From NCBI GenBank assembly GCA_036245525.1, contig BTPG01000002.1, positions 159,300,758 to 159,364,757 of the forward strand: a stretch of 64,000 nucleotides of DNA, in the 5' to 3' direction. The DNA comes from Semisulcospira habei (taxonomy: Eukaryota > Mollusca > Gastropoda > Semisulcospiridae). Both the position numbers and the translations under genes were made by a program. Below are positions 10,685-22,250 of this stretch, piece after piece. The notes beneath the pieces are model-generated. The model had not been told where the DNA came from. It worked only from the letters and a program-made list of their open reading frames with translations, and made no database searches. Each line of letters begins with the position of its first letter. Position 1 is the first letter of the stretch.

Positions 10685-11335
10685 CACTAGGACATAGTCG
10701 ATGAGGTGCCAGTGTTTGGAGCGAGGATGCATCCAGGTGGTCTTTCGACGGTCCTTTTGCTGGAAAGTAGTGTTGGTGATGGCAAGTTGCTGCTATGCAC
10801 AGAACTCCAACAGTAAGCGGCCATTGTCATTGCAGTTCCAGACACCATGCTTGCCGAGGACTCCTTGCCAGGCTTCAGAGTCTTGGCCCACTCTGGCGTT
10901 GAAGTCGCCAAGGATGATGACTTTGTCGTCTGCAGGGGTGCTCTGCAGGAGGCTGCGCAGGTCAGAGTAGAACTTGTACTTTTCTGCGGGCTCTGCCAGG
11001 AGGGTTGGGGAGTACACACTGAGAAGGGCGACGTATTGCTGGTGTCTCAGTGGGAGGCGCATGGACATGATGCGGTCGGAGTGACCCGTTGGTAGGTTTT
11101 CCAGGTTTGTCGCAATGGAGGTCTTGACCATGAAGCCCACGCCAGAGAGCCGTCTTTTTGATGCGGGCCTGCCTGACCAGTAGAGGGTGTAGCCAGCGCC
11201 AAGTTCTTGGAGGCTGCCTTCGTCCGAGAGGCGTACTTCGCTGAGCGCGGCGATGTCGATGTTTAACCTCCGCACTTCGTGGGCAATGAGGGCGGAGTGA
11301 CGTTCAGGGCGTCCGCTGTCTGCTGTCTCGAGCAT
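10685..11335 (-). pseudogene. LINE endonuclease domain, in the inverted 5' half
   Basis: The minus-strand frame starts at MLETADSGRPERHSALI (11335). It encodes an APE-type retrotransposon endonuclease: IDIAALSEVRLSDEG (catalytic E), GVGFMVKTSIATNLENLPTG, SDRIMSMRL, VYSPTLLAEPAEKYKFYSDL, and the ILGDFNARVG block with the catalytic D-x-N. A TAG at 10793-10795 interrupts it after LLLEFCA. The same frame continues with WMHPRSKHWHLIDYVLV and ends exactly at the junction base 10685. The missing end of the domain, including PSAECHTDH, is on the plus strand from 12323. The enzyme would nick target DNA. The clade is not assigned. Confidence 0.85.
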
Positions 11336-12322
11336 GGTTCGGATGTTTCAGCATGCTACGTTGAGTCCGGTCGTGGTCGTCGTGAGAGTGGATCTGTTGT
11401 TCTTTCTTGTTTTCTGACCGCAGGAGAAGATGCCCGTTGACCGCGGCTAGCCAACTGGGATTGCGAGGGGACGGGTTTTGGTTAGGCCACCTTTTCTAGG
11501 CCCCTCTCCGTGTGGAGCAAGAAGTGCTGTCCCTAGAGAAGACTGCTTGGTCGTTAAGGGTGTGCCGAGTGACGTTGTCATCCCCAGGTCAACATCAGGC
11601 GACCAATATCCTGAACCGCCTGCATGCAGGTTTGAGACTGCGGTTTCCAGTGACATCTTTCATCTGCCGTTTCGCCCCTCGCCCGTCGCTACAGGACTTA
11701 GAATGGTCGGTGTCATGGTCCGTGGACGTTTCCTAAAGTCTGCGCGGTGGAGTGCAGTGCGCGCAGTACTGGCCCCACCCTTTAAACTCTTGGTTCGTCT
11801 GCCATGGCCTAGCAAGCTGGGACGGTGGCAGCGAGGTCCTCAGGTCGTAGGTTTTACATCAGATTGTCCTTGTCCCCGTCTCTGGCTCAAAAACCTTCCC
11901 CGGAGATAATACTAGATAATACTTGATATCAGGGTTTTCCTCCCTTAGCCTTGCCACAGCCAAGCGGCCAGGCCTGCAAGGCAGCAGGACAATGATTTAC
12001 TTTCGAGGTTCTCTCCTCTAGATCCGCCGTGTTTAGCCTGGGGGCTCGCGCTGCCCAGTTTTTGGGGTCACCTCGGAGAGGATGTGGCCAGGGACCACGC
12101 ATGGGCGGTCTTGGGATAGAGGGATGCTATGCTAGTCCGGAGGGATTACAAACGAGGATACCTCACGAAGGCCGAGAGGCCCTAGACTAGGATGATCCCG
12201 GGAGAGGCGCTGTAAGAGTGCCCTGCTATCCGCACCACCAACGCAAATCGTCCCCTGGGGCCCCCACCCTTTGAATCAGGCAGAGACCCCTTGACCCCCT
12301 TACATGAATAATACTAGATAAA
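11336..12322 (-). mobile_element. 5' leader of the inverted LINE segment
   Basis: Non-coding GC-rich sequence upstream of the endonuclease frame on the minus strand, probably the element's 5' UTR. The motif ATAATACTAGATA occurs at 11906-11918 and again at 12308-12320, bracketing 390 bp, which may mark an internal rearrangement or promoter repeat. ORFs here (such as 11478-11909) show no domain. Confidence 0.5.
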
Positions 12323-14790
12323 ATGTCCTAGTGCGTCAGAGGGACCGCAGTGACGTCCTCCTCACCAGAGTGATGCCCAGCGCAGAGTGCCACACTGACC
12401 ACCGCCTTGTCCGCTGCAAACTCAGGCTCCACTTCAAGCCAAAACGCAAGAAAGGGGGCACCCAAGAAAAGAAAACTTGATGTTGCCAGCCTTCAACGTG
12501 ATGACGTGAAAGCTGACTTTCAGACAGATTTACAGCGTAGGCTCGAGGACACAGCTGACCCAGCAGACTCCTCCCCCTGAAACAATCTGGGAACAACTGA
12601 AAACTGCTATTGCAAAATCCTCTACGGAAGTCTTGGGCTTTAATAGAAAGGGGAACAAAGACTGGTTTGACGAAAACAACGTAGAGATCCAGGAACTCAT
12701 AGCAACAACAACAACAAAAAAGAACCGCCCACCAGGCCCACCTGGCTCAGCCCTCCTGCCCTGTGAAGAAGTCTGCCTTCCGCCTCGTCTGCAGCAGTCT
12801 CCATCGCAAGCTTAGAGAGCTCCAGAACTAGTGGTGGACCAGACTCACACAGAGGACCCAGCTTTGCGCTGACAACGGTGACTACAAGGGCTTCAACGAA
12901 GCGCTGAAAGCAGCGTATGGCCCTAGGCACCTGGAACAAAATCCCCTGCGAAGCGCTGATGGACTCCTCACAGATAATACCTCCATCTTAAACCGCTGGT
13001 CGGAATATTTCCAAAACCTCTTCAGTGCTGAGCGCACTGTTCAAGAAGCAGCCATCCTCCAGATCCCACACCTCCCAGTGAAGGTTGAATCGGACGAACC
13101 CCCCACGACTGAAGAGACCCTCACAGCCATCCATCAGCTTAAGAGTGGCAGAGCAGCAGGCATTGACGGAATCCCGCCAGAGATCTGGAAAGATGGAGGC
13201 CCAGCACTGCACAACAAGCTCCACGACCTCTTTCTCTGCTGTTGGGAGCACGGAACAATACCAAAGGATCTCCGTGATACAGTCGTCGTCACCCTTTACA
13301 AGAACAAAGGGGAGAAGTCTGCCTGCTCCAACTATCGTGGAATTACCCTGTTGTCCATTGCCGGGAAAATTCTTGCAAGGCTGCTCCTGAATCGGCTGGT
13401 ACCTGCCATTGTCGAAGACCACCTCCCAGAGGGCCAGTGTGGCTTCAGAGCCAACAGGAGCACCACCAACATGGTCTTTGTGCTGAGACAGCTTTAGGAG
13501 ACGTGCCACGAGCAGAACAAAGGGTTGTGCATAACATTTGTCAACCTAACAAAAGCGTTCGACACTGTGAGCAGGCAAGGCATGTGGCAGATCCTGGAGC
13601 GACTTCGCTGTCCCCCAAAGTTCCTCAGCATGACCGTCCAGCTGCACGAGGACCAGCAAGGCCAGGTCAGACTTAACACTGACCTCTCAGAACCATTCCC
13701 CATTCTCAACGGCGTGAAGCAGGGCTGCGTGCTGGCACCGACCCTCTTCACCATCTTTTTAGCATGATGTTGAAGCAGGCCACAGAGGACCTCGATGATG
13801 ACGACGCCGTGTACATCAGGTACCGTCTCGATAGTAGCCTGTTCAACCTCAGACGACTGCAGGCCCACAACAAAACCCTAGACCGACTGATTCGTGAGCA
13901 GCTCTTTGCTGATGATGCTGCCCTCGTTGCACACACAGAGAGAGCCCTGCAGAGCATCGGGTCCTGCTTCGCAGACGCCGCCCAGCCTTTTGAACTCGAG
14001 GTTAGTCTGAAGAATACAGAGGCACCCAAGGAAGAGCATCGCCCTCCCCACATCACCATTGGCGAGTCTGAACTAAAGTCAGTGAACCAGTTTACCTACC
14101 TTGGTTGCATCATCACGTCAGACGCCAAGATTGACAAGGAGCTGGACAACAGGCTGGCAAAAGCGAACAGCGCCTTCGGGCGACTATTCAAGCGGGTGTG
14201 GCACAATCAACAGCTGAAAAAAACAACAACCAAGATCAGCGTGTACAGAGCTGTCGTCCTCAACACCCTGCTGCCGTGGTTCCGATTCCTGGGCCCTCTA
14301 CCGAAACCAACTACGACTCCTCGAACGCCTCCACCAGCATCCAGTGGAGTGACTATGTCACCAACGTCGAGGTCCTTGAACAGGCAGAGACCGTAAGCAT
14401 CGAGGCCTTGCTGCTGCGGACACAGCTCCGCTGAGCGGGGCACGTCTCCAGGATGGAGAATCATCGCCTGCCCAAGATCACCCTGTACGGCGAGCTCGCC
14501 ACTGGACACCAAGACAGAGGGGCACCAAAGAAGAGACTACGAAGACTGTTTCAAGAAGTCACTCAGTGCCTGTCACATCGACCACCGCCAGTGGTCTTCC
14601 TTTGCTGTGGACCGCGACACCTGGCGCTCCACCATTCACAAGGCAGCCGTCTCCATTGAGGACTCTCGCAGAGCTAACCTATAGGACAAGCGGCTCAGGA
14701 GAAAACACAGAGATGTCGCAACTCAGAACCCTGACCAGACCTCCCCCTGCAGCCACTGCGGTCGAACCTGCCTGAGAGATTCATGTAAGA
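12323..14790 (+). pseudogene. LINE reverse transcriptase half, plus orientation
   Basis: Begins in the last part of the endonuclease (VLLTRVMPSAECHTDHRLV) and continues through RT. Blocks are SGRAAGIDGIPPEIWKDGG, YRGITLLSIAGKILARLLLN, GQCGFRANRSTTNMVF, LTKAFDTVSRQGMW, GVKQGCVLAPTLFTIFL, catalytic LFADDAALVAH (near 13905), QFTYLGCIITSDAKID, NRLAKANSAFGRLFKRVW, and the tail GHVSRMENHRLPKITLYGEL. Defects: a nonsense TAG at 13495, a frameshift near 13758, a frameshift or deletion near 14280, and TGA at 14432 where Trp is expected. A terminal zinc-finger-like C-x2-C survives near 14755. The RT type differs from the L2-like copies. No poly-A or simple tail is evident. Confidence 0.85.
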
Positions 14791-15190
14791 CATACTAAAA
14801 ACCTTTTATGAAGGACACACTAAGAACTATTAACCCTTATTGCCTGCAGCATGTCGCATTCAGTTGCGCTCACACATATTCGTTGAATAGATTCGGACAA
14901 TAGATGGATGTAGGAAATGCGACGGTCGTAGTTTAACATTTCAGTGTGTACTTGATGCCACTTTTACTGTGCAAACACTAGGCCTGTCTTAAAATATTGC
15001 ACAGCAAACACACAGCAAATAAAGTCTCAAATGAAAAGAAATTCAAGATACCCACACTATGGGCCTTCTATTATATAAAGGGCATTTTATCACTACACCT
15101 ATACACTTCTAACCGGCTTCACCTTTTCTTTATAATTTACTCACGGCTATTCACTTACTGTCTAGCATCGTTGTGCCAGATATAGGAGCT

Positions 15191-15291
15191 GGATTGGCCA
15201 CGATAGTTCAAGGGTAGTGCCCCATTAGCTTGGAGGCGCCAAGCTAATCTGACACTACCTTTGAACTACTATGGCCAATCCCGTTCCCGCT
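15191..15291. repeat. Family B core palindrome
   Basis: GGATTGGCCACGATAGTTCA pairs with TGAACTACTATGGCCAATCC around GCTTGGAGGCGCCAAGC. Both arms have ATTGGCC/GGCCAAT where other copies have ATCGACC/GGTCGAT. Confidence 0.85.
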
Positions 15292-15304
15292 GTGACGTCT
15301 CGGC

Positions 15305-15525
15305 TTAACCCCTTCACTGCTAGTGGACGCAGGTTGTGTTTCGAAAATCGTTGTTCATTATAGTTCAACCCCAAACAGCCACAGCCGTTAAAGAAACATG
15401 GCTTCAAAGTGGCGTCAGCAAGAGGCATAGATCCTCATGAGCCCCCGCAACTGCGGGGGCTCATGAGGATCTATACCTCTTGCAGGTGGGTGGTTTACGA
15501 TTCTCATCTGAAGTGAACAGGTTAA
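15305..15525. mobile_element. Palindromic element, family A (copy 3)
   Basis: TTAACCCCTTCACTGCTAG to GAAGTGAACAGGTTAA. The core hairpin 15418-15484 has a CAACTG loop between CCCCCG and CGGGGG arms. Confidence 0.9.
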
Positions 15526-15947
15526 AACTTGGTGCATATAGGCCTAACCATGCGACTACAAGTGAACAGAAAACTCTCATTTGTAACCAACCACGTTGCG
15601 CGAGGGTCTATAGGCTCCATTGATATTGCATGGATACATGTTCCTAGTCTTTGAGTCGTTGACAGGTGCGTTTGATTTATTCGTGTTTTCGTCAATGGTA
15701 TAAGCTCATAATTTCAATAAACACACACACACACACTGCTCTGGTGCAAAGTTACGCCGGCTGTCTGCTTACAACACGGGAGACTTTCTTTCCTGGCGCC
15801 ATAATAAGAATGACTGACTAGAGTCAATATCAAATAGCCGGGAATATTTATTGGTTTGGGTTTCCAAAATAATGTTATACCGTAGCCAGGCCCTTTCACC
15901 ATCCCAAGCTAACTACACGTATGTATTTTTGCAGTCGGCCATGTCTT

Positions 15948-16170
15948 TTACTCCTTCACTGCAAATGCACGCAAAATCATATCTTTGAAATGAATGCACA
16001 ACGAAGTGAAAACCGAACAATTCCGTCAAGCCAAGAAACACGCATATGAATGTGGTCAGCATGGCAAGAGGCAAAGAACCTCATGAGCCCCCGCTGACGC
16101 GGGGGCTCATGAGTTTCTTTGCCTCTTGCAGTTGGGTGGCGTCGAATATTTCCGACTTTGAAGAGGTTAC
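15948..16170. mobile_element. Palindromic element, family A (copy 4)
   Basis: Degenerate ends TTACTCCTTCACTGC and CTTTGAAGAGGTTA. The core 16064-16130 carries GCAAAGAA/TTTCTTTGC in both arms instead of the usual GCATAGAT. Confidence 0.8.
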
Positions 16171-16358
16171 AGGCCCCATCTGTTGCTTGTATAGGCTACT
16201 TATGAGATGCCTAATAACACTACTGAAAAAGAGAAAAGTTTCAGGATTTCAGGCAATGATAATATTCCATAAAGTACTCGTAAAACACTGCTGGACACAT
16301 AAACACATACAAACTTAATATTAAAGGGTGTGTTGCGATATAAATGCTATTTTTCAGG

Positions 16359-16600
<242 letters not shown>

Positions 16601-16672
16601 CTATCTACACATGCACATCCATATAAGTAAAACATATTACTTACAAACAATTAACAACACTATTCATATAGG

Positions 16673-16816
<144 letters not shown>

Positions 16817-16904
16817 ACGAGCACTACTTGCAAGGGGCAGTAGGGGCGCGAGGGTGTGAAGGGATGGGGGAGGGGGGGGGGTAGGACACATTCTATTTCC
16901 TGTG

Positions 16905-17108
16905 GTAGGACAATCGACTCCAGGACTAGATCAATACGTAGGACTATCGATTAACATTCTCCGAAAATCTATCGATACGCAATCGATACGTAGGACTGAT
17001 GAGACGTAGGATTATCGAGATGCTAACAGATGTAGGACGTTTTGGTACATAGCGCTAACGATCATAGGACTATCGATACGTAGGACTATTAAGACTTAGG
17101 ACTATCGT
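16905..17108. repeat. Irregular reiteration of a GTAGGACTATCGAT-like motif
   Basis: About nine scattered variants of ACGTAGGACTATCGA occur within 200 bp (for example TACGTAGGACTATCGA, ACGTAGGATTATCGAG, CATAGGACTATCGATACG). Spacing is uneven, so it is not a simple tandem array. Confidence 0.75.
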
Positions 17109-17378
17109 TGCAGACCCGAAAACTTCGCTCTGTTCCCTGCTCAGTAACTAAATGATCCGCTGGAAAAAAAAAATTAATCACCGTCTACAATACAGGGTTT
17201 CAACATTCGCTAAGTGTGCAGGGCTGCTTCAAATACCTAGCCTAGTGGCCTGGACTTCAAACGGTAAACACCTGACTTTCCTATCTACACATGGACGTAT
17301 TCAGATCTTTCTATTCCACACGCACACACAAGTACGACATGATCACACTGTCTGCAAACCCTAAATTCTAGTCAACCT

Positions 17379-17444
17379 GCAAGGGGCACAGATCCTCATG
17401 AGCCCCTGCTTTAGCAGGGGCTCATGAGGATCTATGCCTCTTGC
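17379..17444. repeat. Family A core hairpin alone
   Basis: GCAAGGGGCACAGATCCTCA to TGAGGATCTATGCCTCTTGC, with central CCCCTGC/GCAGGGG shared by both arms. The outer TTAACCCCTTCACTG ends are absent. Confidence 0.8.
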
Positions 17445-17827
17445 TAACAATATTTTACTATTTACGCCTGTGCTCCTCTTGTGGAGAAGATAAGGGCGTT
17501 TGATGGCGCTATAAATAAAGATGTATTCAGCAGAGAGGGTTTTTCAATCGCCCAGCGCGTCTCTTCGTCGCTATGACAGCAAAAGGCGCCTAACGCGAGC
17601 GGGGCTGGCGACAGCTGATTGATTAGGTGGGATTTAACGTCCCTGCCGCTAAAGTAATCAGAGACAGCAATATATCTTTCACTTCCGGAGCCAATATCGG
17701 GAATCGATAGCTCAAACCTAGTGCAGGATCAGCTCGGCGCCAAGAGGCACTACCCAACACATTAAAAAACCTTAATTCCCAGTTTGTCGTTTGAAATGAC
17801 TTTTGTGCATGCGGCCACATGTTCTGT

Positions 17828-18036
17828 AAAAACTTCTTCACTGCCACAGCACAGCGACCGACAACCATATGCAAGAGGCATAGATCCTCATGAGCCCCCT
17901 GCAGTTGCGGGGGCTCATGAGGATCTACGCCTCTTGCTGGCCCTACTTTGTGTCCGTGTTCCTTTGCTCATCAATGACGTTGAATTTACAATGATTTCAA
18001 AAACATACTCTGCGTCCACAGGCAGTGAAGGGGTTA
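17828..18036. mobile_element. Palindromic element, family A
   Basis: The left end is degraded (AACTTCTTCACTGCCACAG) and the right end intact (AGGCAGTGAAGGGGTTAA). Core hairpin 17871-17937. Confidence 0.8.
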
Positions 18037-18840
18037 ATAGATCTTTACAAATTGTTTGACTGACGCCTACGTTTTTCATGACATTGACCCCTTCAAGCAC
18101 ATCAACGCCTTACGCAGCTGTCTTTGACTGCGGCGGTGCGTGTACCACTCGGCAACCGATAGAATGCGACCTCGACCGACCTCTCCACTGCTGATCTTCA
18201 GCTTACGGCCTTTCCCTGCGGATCGAAGCTGATTCATAATACAAAACGGCCGGAAAACGGTTCTGGAAATACTGCTGAATACAGCACACCAGGACTGTAC
18301 TTTTGTGTGCGTTGTTTTAGGGAGATTTGAAGCTATAGTTTGCGCTGGATTTCTTTTTTCATTCATGTTCTTTCACACACGGTGTTGTTTTGGAGGTATT
18401 GAGGCCAGCGGTTGTACTCCTTGAGAACTCCGTTCAAGTCCTTTCAATCGCGGCGTTGTTTCTGAGGTATGAAATGAGCCTTGCATTGGATTTATTTTTT
18501 CATTCTTTCACTCACGCAGCACTGCTGGGTGAGATGAAAGACTTTTGACAAGGTAAGTGGTATATTGTACACCTGATAAGTTGTCCCTACCCCGCTCCTG
18601 ATCCCCACCCCAATCTAAGGAAATTCATCTCCAGGTGATTACCTAAACAAAAATGAAAGGTAGGGAGCTGTAGCTTGGTAGCGCGTTTCTGCTCCGCTCG
18701 GGTTTTTGTCTTTCAGCTCCAGCTGCCAGTGTGGTAAATAGATCTACCGTGATACCTCAAAAGTAGTGCCTGATCAGCTTGGATTAATATGCAACAAACT
18801 GATTACGACGGAGCTCTCACCGTCCTTTTAGCGATTGCAT
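18037..18840. other. No gene recognised
   Basis: Mixed sequence with no domain in any ORF. GAGCTGTAGCTTGGTAGCGCG at 18666 resembles a tRNA A box, but no B box follows. Confidence 0.4.
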
Positions 18841-18920
18841 TTAACTCTTAAGCTCTCAGAACTAAATAACTTCCATTCGATAGAATGGAAGTCATTTAGT
18901 TCTGGGAGATTAAGAGTTAT
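18841..18920. repeat. 80-bp palindrome, family G (copy 1)
   Basis: TTAACTCTTAAGCTCTCAGA pairs with TCTGGGAGATTAAGAGTTA, with the inner pair AACTTCCATTC/GAATGGAAGTC. A second copy of exactly the same length is at 44261-44340. Confidence 0.9.
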
Positions 18921-19027
18921 AAGCAAATCTTTCTGTAGTTGCGTACACCTCGGCAACTCATAAATCTTATCTGTTACTAAATCCAGACGAAAAAGGCGAC
19001 TGCCGAGCGCCCAAAATGCAAAGAAAA

Positions 19028-19123
19028 CCTAAACAAAGAAAGAAACATGCTTAAAAAGGACTATTACAACAATTTATTGTGTTGTAATTGTCCCTTCTAA
19101 GCGTATTTCTGTCTCTGTTGGGG
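19028..19123. repeat. Palindrome, family K (copy 1)
   Basis: AACAAAGAAAGAAACATGCT pairs, with mismatches, with AAGCGTATTTCTGTCTCTGTT. The centre is ACAACAATTTATTGTGTTGT. Related copies are at 25.9 and 48.9-49.3 kb. Confidence 0.75.
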
Positions 19124-19375
19124 ATTTCCTTAGCTGTAACTAGCTTCAGCATATCTTCACTTCATATCGATTTGTTTGTTGATACAAGATTGTGATCACA
19201 AGCTGCACTTTTAGCTGTCAGTGCCGATCCAGCGATTTCAGGCAAATCATATCTTGCGCAACGATTTTCTGAATGTTGTTTTAGCTGTAGCTGAAACTGG
19301 CTTTAGCGCAGCTGCAGCTCTTAGCTTTATATCGATTTGTGTGTGTTGACAACAATGATTGGCATTCTCAGTACA

Positions 19376-19457
19376 CACAAGGTCCTCGGGCCGGCGTCGG
19401 CTGTCCGTTGGCTGTTCGGATCAACGGATGGCCGACGCTGGCCCGAGGACCTTGTGC
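19376..19457. repeat. Palindrome, family E (copy 2)
   Basis: CACAAGGTCCTCGGGCCGGC pairs with GCTGGCCCGAGGACCTTGTG. Outside this, CAGTA and TACTG extend the match. Confidence 0.85.
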
Positions 19458-20223
19458 TTACTGACTGGCGCGGGGACACCGTCGATCGTGTTGGAGATAA
19501 CATATTGGCGAGACCGACCGCTATTTAATTAGCTGAGCGCTGTAGGGTGTAGGGACCGCGTTTTTTTAAATTTTTAATCCTGTATTTTTTTAATTATTAA
19601 CTGAATGAGTAAAGGCTTTGAGTCTGTGCCATAGATGTAGATAGCTTTGTTTGTACTCTATAGCTATGCCTGTACACGGCTTATTTTTCTAGTGGTTTTC
19701 TTGCGTAAATGAATGGATATAAGGTTTACTTAACCTACTTCAAGTGCCCTCATGGGTTGTAAACACGGCCTTTTGTGTGCATGTTTTTTTTGTTTTGTTT
19801 TTGTTCCTTCAGTAGTGTCTCAGTTTTATTAAGACTCTATATTATCTACTGTTGCTTGTACAGGTGGTTTTAGGCGTAGTTGCCTGAAATGTCATATTCA
19901 GTGTTAGGTTTAGGGTTTTGACACAGGGCTATTCTTTCAGTAGCTCCTGGCCAAAATAATGTCAAATCGGTTTATTGTTAAATTTCGGTATTTTTCAACG
20001 ATGTTCAGCACCTCTGCCTTCGCAATCGGTATTTCTCTGTTCTAACCGGTATCGTCAACTAGCTGTTAATTTCTTACAGGTATTTCATTATAACCGTTAA
20101 AATACAAAGACTGAATGACCGGTTAACTCAAACACTGAATGTTTTTTCCAGTGTGTTAAAAGCTGAACAGATGTTTTATCATATTCGCCCCCAAAACAGT
20201 ACGTACAGTGAAAGGTGAATCAG
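19458..20223. other. No gene recognised
   Basis: T-rich sequence with no long ORF, repeat core or splice-framed exon. Confidence 0.4.
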
Positions 20224-20312
20224 CGACGATAGTTCAATGGTATTGCCAGATTTGTTTGGAGCCTGGGAAGGCGCCAAGCAAATCTGACACTACCCTTGAA
20301 CTATCGTGGCCT
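20224..20312. repeat. Family B core palindrome
   Basis: CGACGATAGTTCAATGGTAT pairs with CTACCCTTGAACTATCGTGG around GGAGCCTGGGAAGGCGCC. Both arms carry GATTTGTTTGG/CCAAGCAAATC, where the family usually has GATTAGCTTGG. Confidence 0.75.
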
Positions 20313-20699
20313 GCCCAGCTCTTTACGTGATATGGCTGATGCAAGTAGTTGAAAACTCTGTTCATTTCACAATGTGCACGTGTGGTTGCTTAATTTATGT
20401 CTCCAGCCACAAAATAGTTACGGAGTGAACATGTTCAGGGAATCGTGATGAAGTTAATATTGCAAGATTTGAATTGTGTTAGAAAAGCCATTTACGTGCT
20501 TACAATTAAGTTTAGTTACCTAATTTATGCTCTTCGCCGCAGGAGTAATTGTCTAGGTGAACCAATAGCAGCAGTTTTGGCCGCAGGACTATAAGTCAAA
20601 TAGGCGTGAAGTGATAAGCCACTCTCCAGGACCACCCGCATTCTTATTATCTTCTAACAGATCTAAAATACACTTGACGGGGGAAGAACATCAATCCTA

Positions 20700-20770
20700 C
20701 ACGAGGCATAATCATATGCTCATGAACCCCTACATCTGCGGGGGAACATGAAGATCTAAGTCTCTTGTAT
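20700..20770. repeat. Family A core, decayed
   Basis: ACGAGGCATAATCATATGCT with CATGAAGATCTAAGTCTCTTG. The GAACCCCTACATCTGCGGGGG centre is still recognisable. Confidence 0.55.
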
Positions 20771-20931
20771 TTTCCATGTACGTTTGTGTTTATCAAGCGA
20801 TCAGTGGGGATAAATAGGTCCCTACAGATATTTTTTGTTTCGTTTCAAAAGCGATAAAGTGCGCGACTCCTTTGAGATTTTGAACAACTAGAAAAAAAAC
20901 AAACAAACAAACAATAAATATAAAGAATATT

Positions 20932-21135
20932 TTAACCCCTTCACTGCCAGTTGATGCAGATTGTCTTTTTTGCAATCTGTTTTTATTCAAAGCCGTCAAA
21001 GGAACATCGATACAAAGTGGTCTCAGCAAGAGGCATAGATCCTCATGAGCCCCCGCAGTCGCGGGGGGGCTCATGAGGATCTATGTCTCTTGCAGTTTGA
21101 TCGTGTTCGCCATTTCTTGGCAGTGAAAGGGTTAA
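20932..21135. mobile_element. Palindromic element, family A
   Basis: TTAACCCCTTCACTGCCAG to TGGCAGTGAAAGGGTTAA. Core 21026-21094 with one extra G on the right arm. Among the best preserved family A copies. Confidence 0.9.
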
Positions 21136-21282
21136 AATCATACCCAGTCAGATTTCCGTTTCTTTCTGACCAGCCCTTCTTTCAGCTGCCGTGAATAACT
21201 AGATGTAAAAATGTGCTGAACTTCAAACAGCACTTTCACAAGTTAGGCAAACATTTTAAGCAATTGACTCTATTACGGCAGA

Positions 21283-21526
21283 ACCTGTTCTGAGTGACCA
21301 ACCTATGAGAGATAACCTGTCATTCAAGACCATCATTCAGGTGGCTGTAGCCACCTGAATGATGGTCTTTAATGACAGGTGGCACGTTTTGCCCTTCAGG
21401 CCTTCTCTTGAGAGAGCACCTGCTATCTTGCAAAAATGGTGGTTCTTCAAAACAGGTTTCTTAGTACCAATATCGACCGCTTGGCTTTCCAAGTGTATGT
21501 GGTTATTGGGTAGAGTTCGTAACAGG
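21283..21526. mobile_element. Palindromic element, family D (copy 1)
   Basis: Core 21316-21379: CCTGTCATTCAAGACCATCA pairs with TGATGGTCTTTAATGACAGG around GGTGGCTGTAGCCACC. Outer parts, AGAACCTGTTCTGAGTGACC on the left and TTCTTCAAAACAGGTTTCT on the right, recur around other D copies. Both arms have TTCAGGTGG/CCACCTGAA against the usual TTTAGGTGG. Confidence 0.85.
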
Positions 21527-21650
21527 TTTAATGGTTTGTGCAACTAGCGGTTTTGTTTTTTCACCCAGAATATGCCCCCAGTCGACTTTTGCACTCAGCG
21601 CTAGTCTCGCCGTGAGATCTTTGTTTTTTATGGGCGCCGAAAACTAAGCA

Positions 21651-22051
21651 TTAAACCTTCACTGTCAGTGGTCGCAGAGTGTGTTTCCGCTGAAGTCTTT
21701 GTTAACTCATTCTACCCCAACACCAACATCCTTAAATTTTGCCCCTGTCCTCTCAAGACTGCATTGCAGTGCAGGACACAGATCGACCATGATAGTTCAA
21801 GGGTGATGCCAGAATAGCTTGGCGCCCGTAGGCGCCAAGCTATTCTGGCATCACCCTTGAACTATCATGGTGGATCCTTATCCTGCTGTGGTGTGTCTGG
21901 GGTAGAATGAGTTAACACCAAAAAACCCCAGCTGTCCAAGGAACCTGGATACAGAGGGTATTAGCAAGAGGCATAGATCCTCATGAGCCTCCACGTTTAT
22001 GCCTCTAGTAATTGAGTGATGTTTACATTTTTCCGGCAGTCAAGGGTTTAA
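21651..22051. mobile_element. Composite: family B element inside a family A element
   Basis: Outer A ends are TTAAACCTTCACTGTCAG and GGCAGTCAAGGGTTTAA. A complete B element (21712-21915) sits inside at TTAA: TTAACTCATTCTACCCC to GGGGTAGAATGAGTTAA, hairpin core 21781-21875. The A core after it is truncated (ATCCTCATGAGCCTCC, then TATGCCTCTAG), having lost most of one arm. A second composite with B at the same position is at 54447-54853. Confidence 0.85.
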
Positions 22052-22170
22052 TCAATGATTGCTATACATGTCTGTGTTCTATCAAAACATTGTTTACAGT
22101 AAAAAGTAGCATTACAGCTGAGTAATATAGACAATTTCTATACATGAAAAGTAGATTAAAAGAATATAAG

Positions 22171-22250
22171 ATTTTGACACAATCACTGATTTAAAAGGGC
22201 GGAGAAAAATGACAAATTGTCCGCTCTGTTAGGTCAATGATTGTGTCAAA
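22171..22250. repeat. Imperfect palindrome, single copy
   Basis: TTTTGACACAATCACTGATT pairs with GGTCAATGATTGTGTCAAA, with the inner pair AAGGGCGGA/TCCGCTCTGTT. Not found elsewhere in the window. Confidence 0.65.

Noticed and set aside
11478..11909. 143-codon plus-strand ORF
   Set aside because: Lies in the inverted LINE leader; arbitrary composition and no domain.
11906..12320. ATAATACTAGATA repeats as target duplications of an insertion
   Set aside because: The intervening sequence shows no element ends, so it was recorded only as a repeat within the leader.
18666..18721. tRNA or tRNA-derived SINE (A-box-like GTAGCTTGGTAGCG)
   Set aside because: No B box at the right distance and no plausible cloverleaf.
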